Positions 17,075-25,105 of a stretch of DNA of 64,000 nt are shown here, in pieces. Made by a program: the position numbers and the translations under genes. The first letter of the stretch is position 1. Each line of letters opens with the position of its first letter. Source of the DNA: CAXXOK01 sp963675655 (GTDB taxonomy: Bacteria > Bacillota > Clostridia > Christensenellales > Aristaeellaceae); NCBI GenBank assembly GCA_963675655.1, contig OY776489.1, positions 1,922,001 through 1,986,000 on the forward strand, read 5' to 3'. The notes under the pieces are model-generated. The model ran no database searches, had not been told where the DNA came from, and saw only the letters and a list, made by a program, of their open reading frames with translations.

Positions 17075-18259
17075 TTGGGTATGTTCCAGAAGGTCAACGA
17101 TTGGTTGACGGAGCGGGGTGAACGTTTCACCCACGGCGCAAATGCCGGACGAGCCAGTAAAGGGGCGTACTATGCCTCTTCGGAAGCGCAGCAGGCATAC
17201 GGCCGGATGAGTGGTTACCCCAAGGAGGAAGACGGCGCCCAGGATACGGCAGGCGAGAACGCGAACAGCCGTTATAATGCGGAAAGCAACGATCCGTACG
17301 GCGGCCGCGTACCCTACCGTTCGCAAAAAGATATACAGGCCGAAGCGGAAACGCGGCGGCAACAGGCGGCGGAGCAGGCGCGTAAGCAGCAGGCCTCCGT
17401 ACCGCAAGGTTATTTGCGCTCCACTGCGCAGCCGCAGCTAAGCGCGCAGGCAGCGCAAAACGGATACACCCAGCCGATGCCCAACAACGTATTGCAGTTT
17501 CCCGGCATGATGCGTGGGCCGGAAGGCAACCTGTATGCGCATGTGGAATACATTGTACTTTTACGCAGCCGGAACGAGTGTACGAAAGTGATTGAGTACA
17601 TCAAGGCTAACGCGTCGGTATTCCTGAATATGGAATTTATTGCCAACGACAGCGAGCGGCAGCGTTGTGTGGATATGCTCAGCGGTGCAGCCTATACGCT
17701 GGGCTGCAGACTAAGCAAAATATCGCAGCGGGGAATCTATCTGATTTCGTCTCCATCCGTATATGTGGTGGTGGATCCCGCAATGCAAAAATACACCGGG
17801 GCACCGGAGACGCAAAGCTATACGTCGGCTTATACAGGTCCGGGCGCGCAGCAAACGGCGGCGTATCGCCCGCAGCAAACCAGCGCTTACCCGGCACAGC
17901 AAACATCGGCTTATACGGCGGTGCAGCCAAACGGCTACGCCGCGCAGCAGACGGCGGCATATTCCGCACAACAAACCAGTGCATACCCTGCGCAGCAGAC
18001 GAGTGCATACCCGGTACAGCAAACCACCGCATATCCAGCGCAACCCGGCGGCGGCTATCCGGCGGGGCAAACACTTCGCCACCGCGCAGAGATAAACGCA
18101 GGCGCGCAGACTACCGCATATCCTGCACAGCCGAATACCGGGTTTGCCGCACAGCAGACCAGCGCCTACCCGGCGCAGGGTACACAGGCCTATCCGACCC
18201 AGCAGGCTCCCGCATACCGTACCCAGCGTAGAATGGCGGGCGGCGGCTACGGCGGATGA
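17075..18259 (+). CDS. sepF: Cell division protein SepF with a long repetitive C-terminal tail
   Basis: SepF binds FtsZ and the membrane and aligns the division ring. Here the N-terminal MGMFQKVNDWLTERG (residues 1-15) is the amphipathic membrane-targeting helix, a variable Gln/Ala-rich linker follows, and the SepF core occupies about residues 156-230 with KVIEYIKANASVFLNME and AYTLGCRLSKISQRGIYLIS. Unusually the core is followed by about 165 residues dominated by QQTSAYPA-type repeats, making 394 residues against roughly 150-200 for typical SepF. TTG at 17075 was preferred because AGGAGGT lies 7 bases upstream and it preserves the targeting helix. It is followed by yggT, ylmH and divIVA. Confidence 0.93.
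   Translation: MGMFQKVNDWLTERGERFTHGANAGRASKGAYYASSEAQQAYGRMSGYPKEEDGAQDTAGENANSRYNAESNDPYGGRVPYRSQKDIQAEAETRRQQAAEQARKQQASVPQGYLRSTAQPQLSAQAAQNGYTQPMPNNVLQFPGMMRGPEGNLYAHVEYIVLLRSRNECTKVIEYIKANASVFLNMEFIANDSERQRCVDMLSGAAYTLGCRLSKISQRGIYLISSPSVYVVVDPAMQKYTGAPETQSYTSAYTGPGAQQTAAYRPQQTSAYPAQQTSAYTAVQPNGYAAQQTAAYSAQQTSAYPAQQTSAYPVQQTTAYPAQPGGGYPAGQTLRHRAEINAGAQTTAYPAQPNTGFAAQQTSAYPAQGTQAYPTQQAPAYRTQRRMAGGGYGG
17849..18180 (+). repeat. Coding repeats of the SepF tail (QQT-x-AYPA units)
   Basis: Eight QQT[ASTS]AY motifs plus one AQTTAY occur within about 110 codons, mostly separated by two residues (PA, SA, PV). The underlying DNA repeats in roughly 24-base steps, with silent differences between units, which indicates that the amino-acid pattern is kept rather than freshly duplicated. 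Confidence 0.85.
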
Positions 18260-18326
18260 TTGTTAAAACCAGTTTACTTTACTGCAATACAGATAGAGAA
18301 TAAAATACGCGGCAGGAGGATTTGTT

Positions 18327-18617
18327 ATGCTAGTTGGACTTATCAATGTTATTTTTACGGTGATCCTCACTTTGATCAATGTTGCATCTTGGTTAGTGGT
18401 TATTTATGTTTTCCTGCTTCTCTTAGCTCCGGAAAACAAGTATACGCTGCTGATTGGCAAGTATGTCGAGCCTGTTTTAACGCCTATCCGCGCTTGGCTC
18501 GCCAAGATATTTCCCAAGTTGGGCGCATCCCGTTTCGATCTTTCGCCGCTGGTGCTGTGGCTGATTCTGCAAATTGCGGACTGGCTGTTGCGGTTGCTGC
18601 GTAACATTCTGCTGTAA
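18327..18617 (+). CDS. yggT: YggT family integral membrane protein
   Basis: The 96-residue protein has two hydrophobic segments (about residues 2-32 and 70-94) flanking a polar loop with the family pattern YTLLIGKYVEPVLTPIRAW followed by FDLSPLVLWLILQI. YggT proteins are found next to sepF and divIVA across Gram-positive bacteria and cyanobacteria and are linked to division or osmotic stress. The stop overlaps the ylmH start by one base (TAATG). Confidence 0.92.
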   Translation: MLVGLINVIFTVILTLINVASWLVVIYVFLLLLAPENKYTLLIGKYVEPVLTPIRAWLAKIFPKLGASRFDLSPLVLWLILQIADWLLRLLRNILL

Positions 18618-19372
18618 TGGCGCATGCCGGTGAAGCACCCGTCGCTTTCAGCCGCCTGCTGGAAATTGCCCAGCAGGCCGACAGGCAGGGGCGCTGCCGG
18701 TTTACACCTTTTCTGACCCCGCCGGAGGCGGAGCTGGCCGAGGCGGCTGCCAAACGTGCCAACGTAGATGTGGTGTTGTTTGGCGGCTATGACGATGCGG
18801 AGCGCCGTATGGCGCGGTTTACGCCGCCCTTTACCGGGGAAGAGCCTTTTCCGGTAAAAGCCATGCAGATTACCTGGTTTGGAGCGCAGACCCCACAGCA
18901 CCGTGATTTGCTCGGCAGCGTGATGGGATTGGGCGTGCAGCGCTCGCGCATTGGCGATATTGTGTTGCTTGCGCAGGAGGCATACCTGTTTGCGGAGAAA
19001 ACGCTTACGGAAGTGATTGCCCAAAGCTTGCTGGAGGCAGGCCGGATTTCGCTTTCCGTGCGTGTGCTGGACGCAATGCCTGCGCTGGAAAATCAGGCGG
19101 GAGAAGCTAAGCGCGGTACCGTGGCAAGCCCGCGGCTGGACGCGGTTGTGGCGGAAGGGTTTCACCTTTCGCGCGGCGCGGCGGCAGAGCTAATTACCGC
19201 TGGGAATGTGAAATTGCGCCATGCGCCTGTCCTCAGGCCTGACGCCCGTGTGGAAGCGGGCGACGCTATATCGGTGCGCGGCCACGGACGGCTGCGAGTG
19301 GATGCTTTTGGAGACAGCAACCGCAAAGGGCGGTTTCCTATCTTGTATACGCGCTTTGGCGCAGTTCGGTGA
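18617..19372 (+). CDS. ylmH: YlmH family S4-domain RNA-binding protein
   Basis: The 251-residue protein has the YlmH layout: an N-terminal module (about 1-90) with RCRFTPFLTPPEAELAE and VVLFGGYDDAERR, a middle RNA-binding domain (about 90-165) with HRDLLGSVMGLGVQRSRIGD, and a C-terminal S4 domain (about 175-240) with SPRLDAVVAEGFHLSRG. YlmH homologues act on ribosomes or peptidyl-tRNA and belong to the division cluster. The ATG overlaps the yggT stop. Confidence 0.94.
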   Translation: MAHAGEAPVAFSRLLEIAQQADRQGRCRFTPFLTPPEAELAEAAAKRANVDVVLFGGYDDAERRMARFTPPFTGEEPFPVKAMQITWFGAQTPQHRDLLGSVMGLGVQRSRIGDIVLLAQEAYLFAEKTLTEVIAQSLLEAGRISLSVRVLDAMPALENQAGEAKRGTVASPRLDAVVAEGFHLSRGAAAELITAGNVKLRHAPVLRPDARVEAGDAISVRGHGRLRVDAFGDSNRKGRFPILYTRFGAVR

Positions 19373-19399
19373 AAGAACCATCTGAAAGGAGCAATACCT

Positions 19400-19930
19400 A
19401 TGGCCATTACCGTATCGGACATTGAGCAGAAAGAGTTTGCTTACAAAGGCGCGGGATATGACCCCTATGATGTAGACCAATACCTGGATCAGATATGTGA
19501 CGAAATGGTTGAAATGCAGGAGCGTATCGACCGTCTGGAAGCGGAGTTGGCCAAGGCACGCCGGGAAGCGGAGCTGGCGGCGAACGCTGCGCAGCCTGTG
19601 CAGCCCGAAGTGGTGGAAAAACCGGCCGAGCCGGTGGTAGCCCAGACGTCGCAGACGCTGGAATCCATCTTATTCAATGCGCAGAAACTGGCGGACGGCG
19701 CGGTGGAAGACGCTAAGCGTAAAGCGGCTGATATTGTGCAGGTTGCGCAGGAAGAAGCCGATGCTATTTTGCAAAAAGCCGGGGATGAAAAAACGGAGCT
19801 GGAAACGGCGATGGCCGAAATCCGCGATTCCGCAACTGGCTTCCGGGATAAGTTCGTAGCGATGCTGGATGAGCAAAAGGGCTTTATCAACAGCAAAGCA
19901 ACGCTTTTTAACAGCGAAGCGGACGATTGA
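19400..19930 (+). CDS. divIVA: DivIVA domain protein
   Basis: The 176-residue protein begins with the DivIVA membrane-binding domain: ITVSDIEQKEFAYKGAGYDPYDVDQYLDQI with the YDPYDVDQYLD motif, then a coiled coil (about 30-60), a Pro/Gln/Val-rich linker (about 65-90), and a second long helical region. DivIVA recognises negative membrane curvature at poles and septa and recruits division or wall-growth proteins. It closes the sepF cluster and is followed by a strong terminator. Confidence 0.94.
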   Translation: MAITVSDIEQKEFAYKGAGYDPYDVDQYLDQICDEMVEMQERIDRLEAELAKARREAELAANAAQPVQPEVVEKPAEPVVAQTSQTLESILFNAQKLADGAVEDAKRKAADIVQVAQEEADAILQKAGDEKTELETAMAEIRDSATGFRDKFVAMLDEQKGFINSKATLFNSEADD

Positions 19931-19947
19931 AAATCGTAAATTGAGTC

Positions 19948-19997
19948 GCCGTACCCGCGTACCGTTTTATACGGTTTGCGGGTGCGGCGTTTTTTTA
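19948..19997 (+). terminator. Intrinsic terminator closing the division cluster
   Basis: GCCGTACCCGC pairs with GCGGGTGCGGC with an inner ACCGT/ACGGT stem, and the stem is followed by a run of seven T. It sits about 17 bases after the divIVA stop. Confidence 0.85.
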
Positions 19998-20023
19998 AAA
20001 CAGCAATGAAAGAAGGACATGTT

Positions 20024-20479
20024 ATGTTCCGTTATGCACATACCAACATCATTGCCCGGGATGCTTCGCAGCTGATTGCGTTTTACAAATCCGTTTTGCA
20101 TTGTAAAAGTATCGGGGAAACGCGGGATTTGCAAGGCGACTGGGTAGACCGACTGACGCATCTGCAAGATGCGCACATCACGGGTGAACACCTGCTGCTG
20201 CCCGGCTATGGGGATGATCATCCGACGCTGGAAATTTATCAGTTCAACCAGTGCCCGCAGGGGATGCCGCCGCAGATAAACCGACCCGGCCTTGCCCATA
20301 TTGCTTTTGAAGTGGAGGATGTGGAGGCAACGCTGGCAGCCGTGATCCAAGCAGGGGGAAGCCCCTATGGCGAGCTGATCTATACCGTATATCCCGGCGG
20401 GGTGGAAGCTATTTTTATCTATGCACAAGACCCGGAAGGTAACATACTGGAACTGCAAAGCTGGAAAAAGCCGCAGTAA
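20024..20479 (+). CDS. VOC superfamily (glyoxalase/dioxygenase-like) protein
   Basis: The 151-residue protein has the two beta-alpha-beta-beta-beta modules of the VOC superfamily: YAHTNIIARDASQLIAFYKSVL at the start, HLLLPGY and LEIYQF in the first half, and LAHIAFEVEDVEATLAAV, with DPEGNILELQ at the end. Likely metal ligands are His7, Glu and His in the second module and the final Glu. The ATG at 20024 was chosen over upstream codons that fall inside the terminator stem; AAGGA lies just before it. Substrate unknown; lactoylglutathione-lyase-like, isomerase or thiol-transfer roles all occur in this family. Confidence 0.85.
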   Translation: MFRYAHTNIIARDASQLIAFYKSVLHCKSIGETRDLQGDWVDRLTHLQDAHITGEHLLLPGYGDDHPTLEIYQFNQCPQGMPPQINRPGLAHIAFEVEDVEATLAAVIQAGGSPYGELIYTVYPGGVEAIFIYAQDPEGNILELQSWKKPQ

Positions 20480-20512
20480 AGAATATCAATGGTATGACGC
20501 GATTTCCACCCC

Positions 20513-20541
20513 TTTACAAAAACCGTTTTCAAAGGTATAAT
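20513..20541 (+). promoter_or_regulatory. Sigma-A-type promoter for the ileS T-box leader
   Basis: TTTACA (20513-20518), a 17-base spacer and a perfect TATAAT (20536-20541) place the transcription start near 20548, at the beginning of the T-box leader. Confidence 0.82.
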
Positions 20542-20547
20542 GCAACA

Positions 20548-20804
20548 GGTTCGTGATTACGAACCGCAAGTGCGATGATGGGGACGGCCGCGCAGCAAAC
20601 AACCGATAGCGAACCCGGGACGGTGGAAGCCGGGGCGGTTACGATACGCGGCAGATCACCCCGGAGTGAAACGCCTGACGGGGGAACCATAGGGCGTTGC
20701 GGGTGCTCCCGATACAGGGCATGCGAGGGGACGTGCAGCAGCGCGTCAACATGGGTGGTACCGCGGAAAAGAAGTTTCCGTCCCGTATTGGGGACGGTTT
20801 TTTT
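20548..20804 (+). promoter_or_regulatory. T-box riboswitch leader of ileS
   Basis: The leader contains the near-invariant T-box core AACATGGGTGGTACCGCGG (20749-20766-region), whose TGGT (20756-20759) can pair with the ACCA end of uncharged tRNA. It is followed by an intrinsic terminator, CCGTCCC (20778-20784) paired with GGGACGG (20791-20797) plus seven T. Stem I is G/C-rich. A candidate specifier is ATC (Ile) at 20655-20657, followed by A, but the fold has not been computed. High uncharged tRNA-Ile would stabilise the antiterminator and raise ileS expression. Confidence 0.93.
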
Positions 20805-20841
20805 CTGCTTTCATACGGACTAGCAAGCTGGAGGGAAAGGC

Positions 20842-23800
20842 ATGTATCAAAAAGTATCGACGGATATGGATTTTGTTGGACGCGAGAAAAAGGTACTCGA
20901 GTTCTGGAAAAAGGAAGGCATCATGAAGAAGTCCTTCCATATTCACGAAGGAAACGAGCGTTTCACGTTCTTTGAAGGGCCGCCGACGGCAAACGGCCGC
21001 CCGCATATCGGCCACATTGAAACCCGCGCGATCAAGGATTTGATTCCGCGCTTCCAATCCATGAAGGGCAAGGATGTACTACGTAAAGCCGGTTGGGATA
21101 CCCACGGCCTGCCCGTTGAGCTGGAAGTGGAAAAGCTTTTGCACCTGGATGGCAAACCCGCCATTGAAAAATACGGCATTGAGCCGTTCATCCAGAAATG
21201 CAAGGAGAGCGTGTGGAAATATCAGCACGAGTGGGAGGATATGTCCGACCGTGTAGGCTTCTGGGCGGATATGGAAGACCCGTATGTAACCTACCACGAC
21301 AATTATATCGAGTCCGAATGGTGGAGCCTGAAGGAAATTTGGAAAAAAGGGTTGCTCTACAAGGGCTTTAAAGTCGTGCCATACTGCCCCCGCTGCGGTA
21401 CCGCGCTTTCCAGCCACGAGGTGGCGCAGGGCTATAAAGAGGTCAGCGATACATCCGCCTTTGTCCGTTTTGCGGTAAAAGGCAAGGAAAAGACCTACAT
21501 CCTCGCATGGACGACCACGCCGTGGACGCTGCCCAGCAATGTGGCGCTGTGCGTAAATGCAAATGAAAAATACGTCGAGTTTGTGCTGCAAGGCGAAACG
21601 TACTTCCTTGCCGAGGCGCTGGTGCATACGGTTTTCGGTGAAGAAGCACACGAGGGCAAAGTGGTGCGCACCATGGCGGGCAGCGAGCTGTGCGGCATGG
21701 AATACGAGCAGCTTTATCGCTTTGACGGCTATACCTACCCGCGGGAAAAAGGCTGGTATGTGGTTAGCGACGACTATGTAACGCTTACCGATGGTTCCGG
21801 CATCGTACATATCGCGCCTGCCTTTGGTGAGGACGATGCGCGCGTCGGCCGGGATAACAACCTGCCGTTTGTGCAGCTGGTGAATACGCAGGGCCTGTTT
21901 GTGGAAGGTACGCCGTGGGCGGGCGAAAACACTAAAACCGTGAATGAAAAAGTGCTGGAGGATTTGAACCAGCGCGGGCTTTTGTTTGCGGCGGCGCCGT
22001 TTACCCATAACTACCCGTTTTGCTGGCGCTGCGATACACCGCTTTTATATTACGCGCGCTCGACGTGGTTTATCCGCATGACCGCGCTGCACGATCAGCT
22101 GATGGCCAACAACCGCACGGTCAATTGGATGCCGGAGAACATCAAGGAAGGGCGTTTTGGCAACTTCCTGGATAACGTGGTGGACTGGGGCCTCAGCCGC
22201 GAGCGCTATTGGGGCACGCCGCTGCCGATGTGGATTTGCGAAGATGGGCATATGCACGTAATCGGTTCCCGGCAGGAGCTGCGCGACATGGCGACCACGC
22301 CGGTTGCGGAGGATATTGAGCTGCACCGCCCCTACATTGACCAGGTAGAGATCACCTGCCCAGAGTGTGGAAAGCCAATGCACCGCGTGCCAGAGGTAAT
22401 CGACTGTTGGTACGATAGCGGCAGCATGCCCTTTGCGCAATGGCACTATCCCTTTGAGAATAAGGATGTGTTCGATCAGCGCTTCCCGGCGGACTTCATC
22501 AGTGAAGCCATCGACCAGACGCGCGGGTGGTTCTACACCCTTATGGCCATCGGCACGCTCATCTTCGACCGTTCGCCGTTTGAAAACTGCATCGTCATGG
22601 GTCATGTGCAGGATGAAAACGGCAAAAAGATGAGCAAGCACCTCGGCAATGTGGTCGATCCGTGGAGCGTGCTGGACAAGCAGGGCGCAGACGCCGTGCG
22701 TTGGTATTTTTACACCAACAGCGCGCCGTGGCTGCCTTCCCGCTTCAGCGATAAAGCAGTAAACGAAGGCCAGCGTAAGTTTATGGCAACGCTGCAAAAC
22801 ACGTATGCGTTCTTTGTGCTCTACGCCAACATCGACAACTTCGATCCTAAGGAGCACGATATTGCCAATGTGAAGCTGACACTGATGGATAAGTGGGTGC
22901 TCAGCCGCTTGAACCAGCTGGTGAAACAGGTGGATGAGGACCTGTCTGCCTACCGTATCACCGAACCGGCTAATGCGATTGCCTCGTTTGTGGACGAGCT
23001 GAGTAACTGGTATGTACGCCGCGGTCGTGAACGCTTCTGGGGCAAAGGCATGGATGATACCAAGGAAGCCGCGTTTGTTACGCTGTACACGGTGCTTACA
23101 ACGCTCACCAAGGTGATTGCGCCGTTTGTGCCCTTTATGAGCGAGGATATTTACCAAAACCTTGTGCGCTCGGTAGATGCTGACGCGCCGGAAAGCGTGC
23201 ACCTGTGCCTGTTCCCCACGGCGGATGAAAGCCGCATTGATCTTGCGCTGAACGAGCAGATGGATGCACTGATGAACGTAATCAGCCTTGGCCGCGCCTG
23301 CCGTAACACCGCCAATCTGAAAGTGCGCCAGCCGCTTGCCGCCCTATATGTGAAGGGCACCAAGTTTGGCGAAGCGTTTGAGGAATTGGCCGCTGACGAG
23401 CTGAACGTGAAGAAAGTCGTGTTTACGGATGATGCGCGCGCATTTACCACCTATAACCTGAAACCGCAAATGCGCACCCTTGGCCCCAAATACGGCAAGT
23501 TGCTGGGCAAGATCGGCGCATGGCTGAAGGTAGCCGACGGCAACGAAGTGGTAGACGCGTTTAAGCGCGGCGAGAATGTAACCTTCACGATCGACGATAC
23601 ACAGGTAATCCTCGCCGAGGACGATGTGCTGACCGAGGCGATCCATAAGCCCGGTTTCGCCTCGCAAATGGATGGCGATTTGACGGTGGTGCTGGATTGC
23701 AACCTCTCGCCGGAACTGATTTCCGAAGGGTATCAGCGCGAGGTGGTCAGCAAGCTGCAAACCATGCGTAAGGATGCGGATTATGCCGTTACTGATCGTA

Positions 23801-23976
23801 TTCAGGTTACCTATCAGGCGGATAACGAGCTGACCGCCGCAATTGAAGCGGGCAAAGCCTTTATTATGCAAAGCGTACTGGCGACCAGCCTGGAAGCGGG
23901 CGCGCCCGCCGAAGGCGCTGTAACCCAGGAATGGGATGTAAACGGAAAAACCGCAGTGTTGAGCGTGTCCAGATAA
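20842..23976 (+). CDS. ileS: Isoleucyl-tRNA synthetase
   Basis: The 1044-residue class I synthetase charges tRNA-Ile. The HIGH-type motif PHIGH is at residues 54-58 and the KMSKS-type motif KMSKH at 596-600, with the editing (CP1) domain between them (for example LAWTTTPWTLPSN near 215). The WxxG-rich catalytic segment GWDTHGLPVE is present, as are a zinc-type CxxC (CPRCG and CPECG) and a C-terminal anticodon-binding region. The length and DNVVDWGLSRERYWGTPLP segment match the eukaryote-like/long bacterial IleRS type, often mupirocin-tolerant; that last point is inference. It is controlled by the T-box leader at 20548-20804. Confidence 0.97.
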   Translation: MYQKVSTDMDFVGREKKVLEFWKKEGIMKKSFHIHEGNERFTFFEGPPTANGRPHIGHIETRAIKDLIPRFQSMKGKDVLRKAGWDTHGLPVELEVEKLLHLDGKPAIEKYGIEPFIQKCKESVWKYQHEWEDMSDRVGFWADMEDPYVTYHDNYIESEWWSLKEIWKKGLLYKGFKVVPYCPRCGTALSSHEVAQGYKEVSDTSAFVRFAVKGKEKTYILAWTTTPWTLPSNVALCVNANEKYVEFVLQGETYFLAEALVHTVFGEEAHEGKVVRTMAGSELCGMEYEQLYRFDGYTYPREKGWYVVSDDYVTLTDGSGIVHIAPAFGEDDARVGRDNNLPFVQLVNTQGLFVEGTPWAGENTKTVNEKVLEDLNQRGLLFAAAPFTHNYPFCWRCDTPLLYYARSTWFIRMTALHDQLMANNRTVNWMPENIKEGRFGNFLDNVVDWGLSRERYWGTPLPMWICEDGHMHVIGSRQELRDMATTPVAEDIELHRPYIDQVEITCPECGKPMHRVPEVIDCWYDSGSMPFAQWHYPFENKDVFDQRFPADFISEAIDQTRGWFYTLMAIGTLIFDRSPFENCIVMGHVQDENGKKMSKHLGNVVDPWSVLDKQGADAVRWYFYTNSAPWLPSRFSDKAVNEGQRKFMATLQNTYAFFVLYANIDNFDPKEHDIANVKLTLMDKWVLSRLNQLVKQVDEDLSAYRITEPANAIASFVDELSNWYVRRGRERFWGKGMDDTKEAAFVTLYTVLTTLTKVIAPFVPFMSEDIYQNLVRSVDADAPESVHLCLFPTADESRIDLALNEQMDALMNVISLGRACRNTANLKVRQPLAALYVKGTKFGEAFEELAADELNVKKVVFTDDARAFTTYNLKPQMRTLGPKYGKLLGKIGAWLKVADGNEVVDAFKRGENVTFTIDDTQVILAEDDVLTEAIHKPGFASQMDGDLTVVLDCNLSPELISEGYQREVVSKLQTMRKDADYAVTDRIQVTYQADNELTAAIEAGKAFIMQSVLATSLEAGAPAEGAVTQEWDVNGKTAVLSVSR

Positions 23977-23978
23977 CC

Positions 23979-24058
23979 CCAGGGGGTTTCACCCCCTGGA
24001 CTCCTGCCAAGGGCAATCGCCCTTGCCCTATCATTTGGCCGTGCTCTGCACGGCCAAA
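23979..24058 (-). repeat. Three-hairpin element after ileS, minus orientation
   Basis: Three stems follow the ileS stop codon: CCAGGGGGT/ACCCCCTGG (23979-23999, 9 bp, TTC loop), CAAGGGC/GCCCTTG (24008-24025, 4-base loop) and TTTGGCCGTGC/GCACGGCCAAA (24034-24058, 11 bp, TCT loop). Starts are spaced 29 and 26 bases. The order and spacing mirror the element after secA, although the sequences differ. None has a U-tract on the plus strand. Confidence 0.65.
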
Positions 24059-24113
24059 ACGGTTTATGCAAGGGGTTAAAAGGGCAAATGAAGATGTATA
24101 GAGAAGTAATACG

Positions 24114-24256
24114 ATGAGAATGGGAACAAGAACCGTTGGCGTGTGTTATTTGGATGGTGAAGGGATCAAATACTTCGACTGCGATCGCATTAGTTTGTAT
24201 GGATGAAACGACAAGTACTACATAAATGGCAGGAACAACCTTACCATAGTCAATGG
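24114..24256 (+). pseudogene. Possible short gene relic upstream of the repeat array
   Basis: From an ATG at 24114 the frame reads 30 sense codons (start RMGTRTVGVCYLDGEG), meets TGA at 24204-24206, and stays open with a protein-like composition (KYYINGRNNLTIVNGWD) until it runs into the first array unit. It may be the front of a gene damaged when the array formed, or chance. No family is recognised and no good ribosome binding site is present. Confidence 0.2.
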
Positions 24257-25095
24257 CTGGGATTCCAAAGGGGATGCATCTCCTTTGGCGGGGTCAGGGG
24301 CAGCGCGTACTGCTTAATGATGTGCAAGTACCTGAAACACCCAAACTAACATGTCTATGCAGCTGGTATTGAAGGTTTTCTTTGTTATAAGCGCGCGCAA
24401 AGCGGGCGAATCTGGGATTCCAAAGGGGATGGTTCTCCTTTGGCGGGGTCAGGGGCAGCGCGTACTGCTTAATGATGTGCAAGTACCAAAAACATTCAAA
24501 CTAACATGTCTATGCAGTTGATATTGATGGATTTTCTTTGTTATAAGCGCCCGCAAAGCGGGCGAATCTGGGATTCCAAAGGGGATGGTTCTCCTTTAGC
24601 GGGGTACAGGGGCAGCGCGTACTGCTTAATGATGTGTAAGTACCAAAAACACCCAAACTAACATGTCTATGCAGTTGATATTGATGGATTTTCTTTGTTA
24701 TAAGCGCCCGCAATACGGGCGAATCTGGGATTCCAAAGGGGATGCGTCTCCTTTAGCGGGGTACAGGGGCAGCGCGTACTGCTTAATGATGTGCAAGTAC
24801 CTGAAACACCCAAACTAACATGTCTATGCAGCTGGTATTGATGGTTTTCTTTGTTATAAGCGCCCGCAAAGCGGGCGAATCTGGGATTCCAAAGGGGATG
24901 GTTCCCCTTTGGCGGGGCACAGGAGCAGCGCATACTGCTTAATGATGTGCAAGTAGCTGAAACACCCATACTAACATGTCTATGCAGTTGATATTGATGG
25001 ATTTTCTTTGTTATAAGCGCCCGCAAAGCGGGCGAATCTGGGATTTCAAAGGGGATGCATCTCCTTTGGCGGGGTACAGGGGCAGCGCCCCTGTG
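24257..25095 (+). repeat. Tandem array A: five full 155-157 bp units plus a partial sixth
   Basis: Units begin with CTGGGATTCC at 24257, 24412, 24568, 24725, 24881 and 25038 (steps of 155, 156, 157, 156, 157). Each contains a small hairpin such as CGCCCGC-aaa-GCGGGCG (24548-24564), then CCAAAGG/CCTTTGG (24420-24443 in unit 2), then a G-rich tract leading to GGGGCAGCG, then about 85 bases of A/T-richer sequence. Only the terminal copy keeps the full palindrome GGGGCAGCGCCCC, which stands directly before the methyltransferase ribosome binding site. Units differ by scattered substitutions and 1-2 base indels. Short open frames across it are by-products of the repeat. Confidence 0.92.
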
Positions 25096-25105
25096 AGGAG
25101 GAAAT

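Noticed and set aside
22045..23202. Long minus-strand frame inside ileS
   Set aside because: It is antisense to a clear synthetase gene and is explained by codon bias; no start signal or known domain.
24204..24206. Selenocysteine (TGA) codon in the short frame upstream of array A
   Set aside because: No SECIS-like stem follows directly and the frame has no family; a relic or chance frame is simpler.
24257..25095. CRISPR array
   Set aside because: Repeat units are 155-157 bp and nearly identical end to end, with no variable 30-40 bp spacers and no cas genes in the window.
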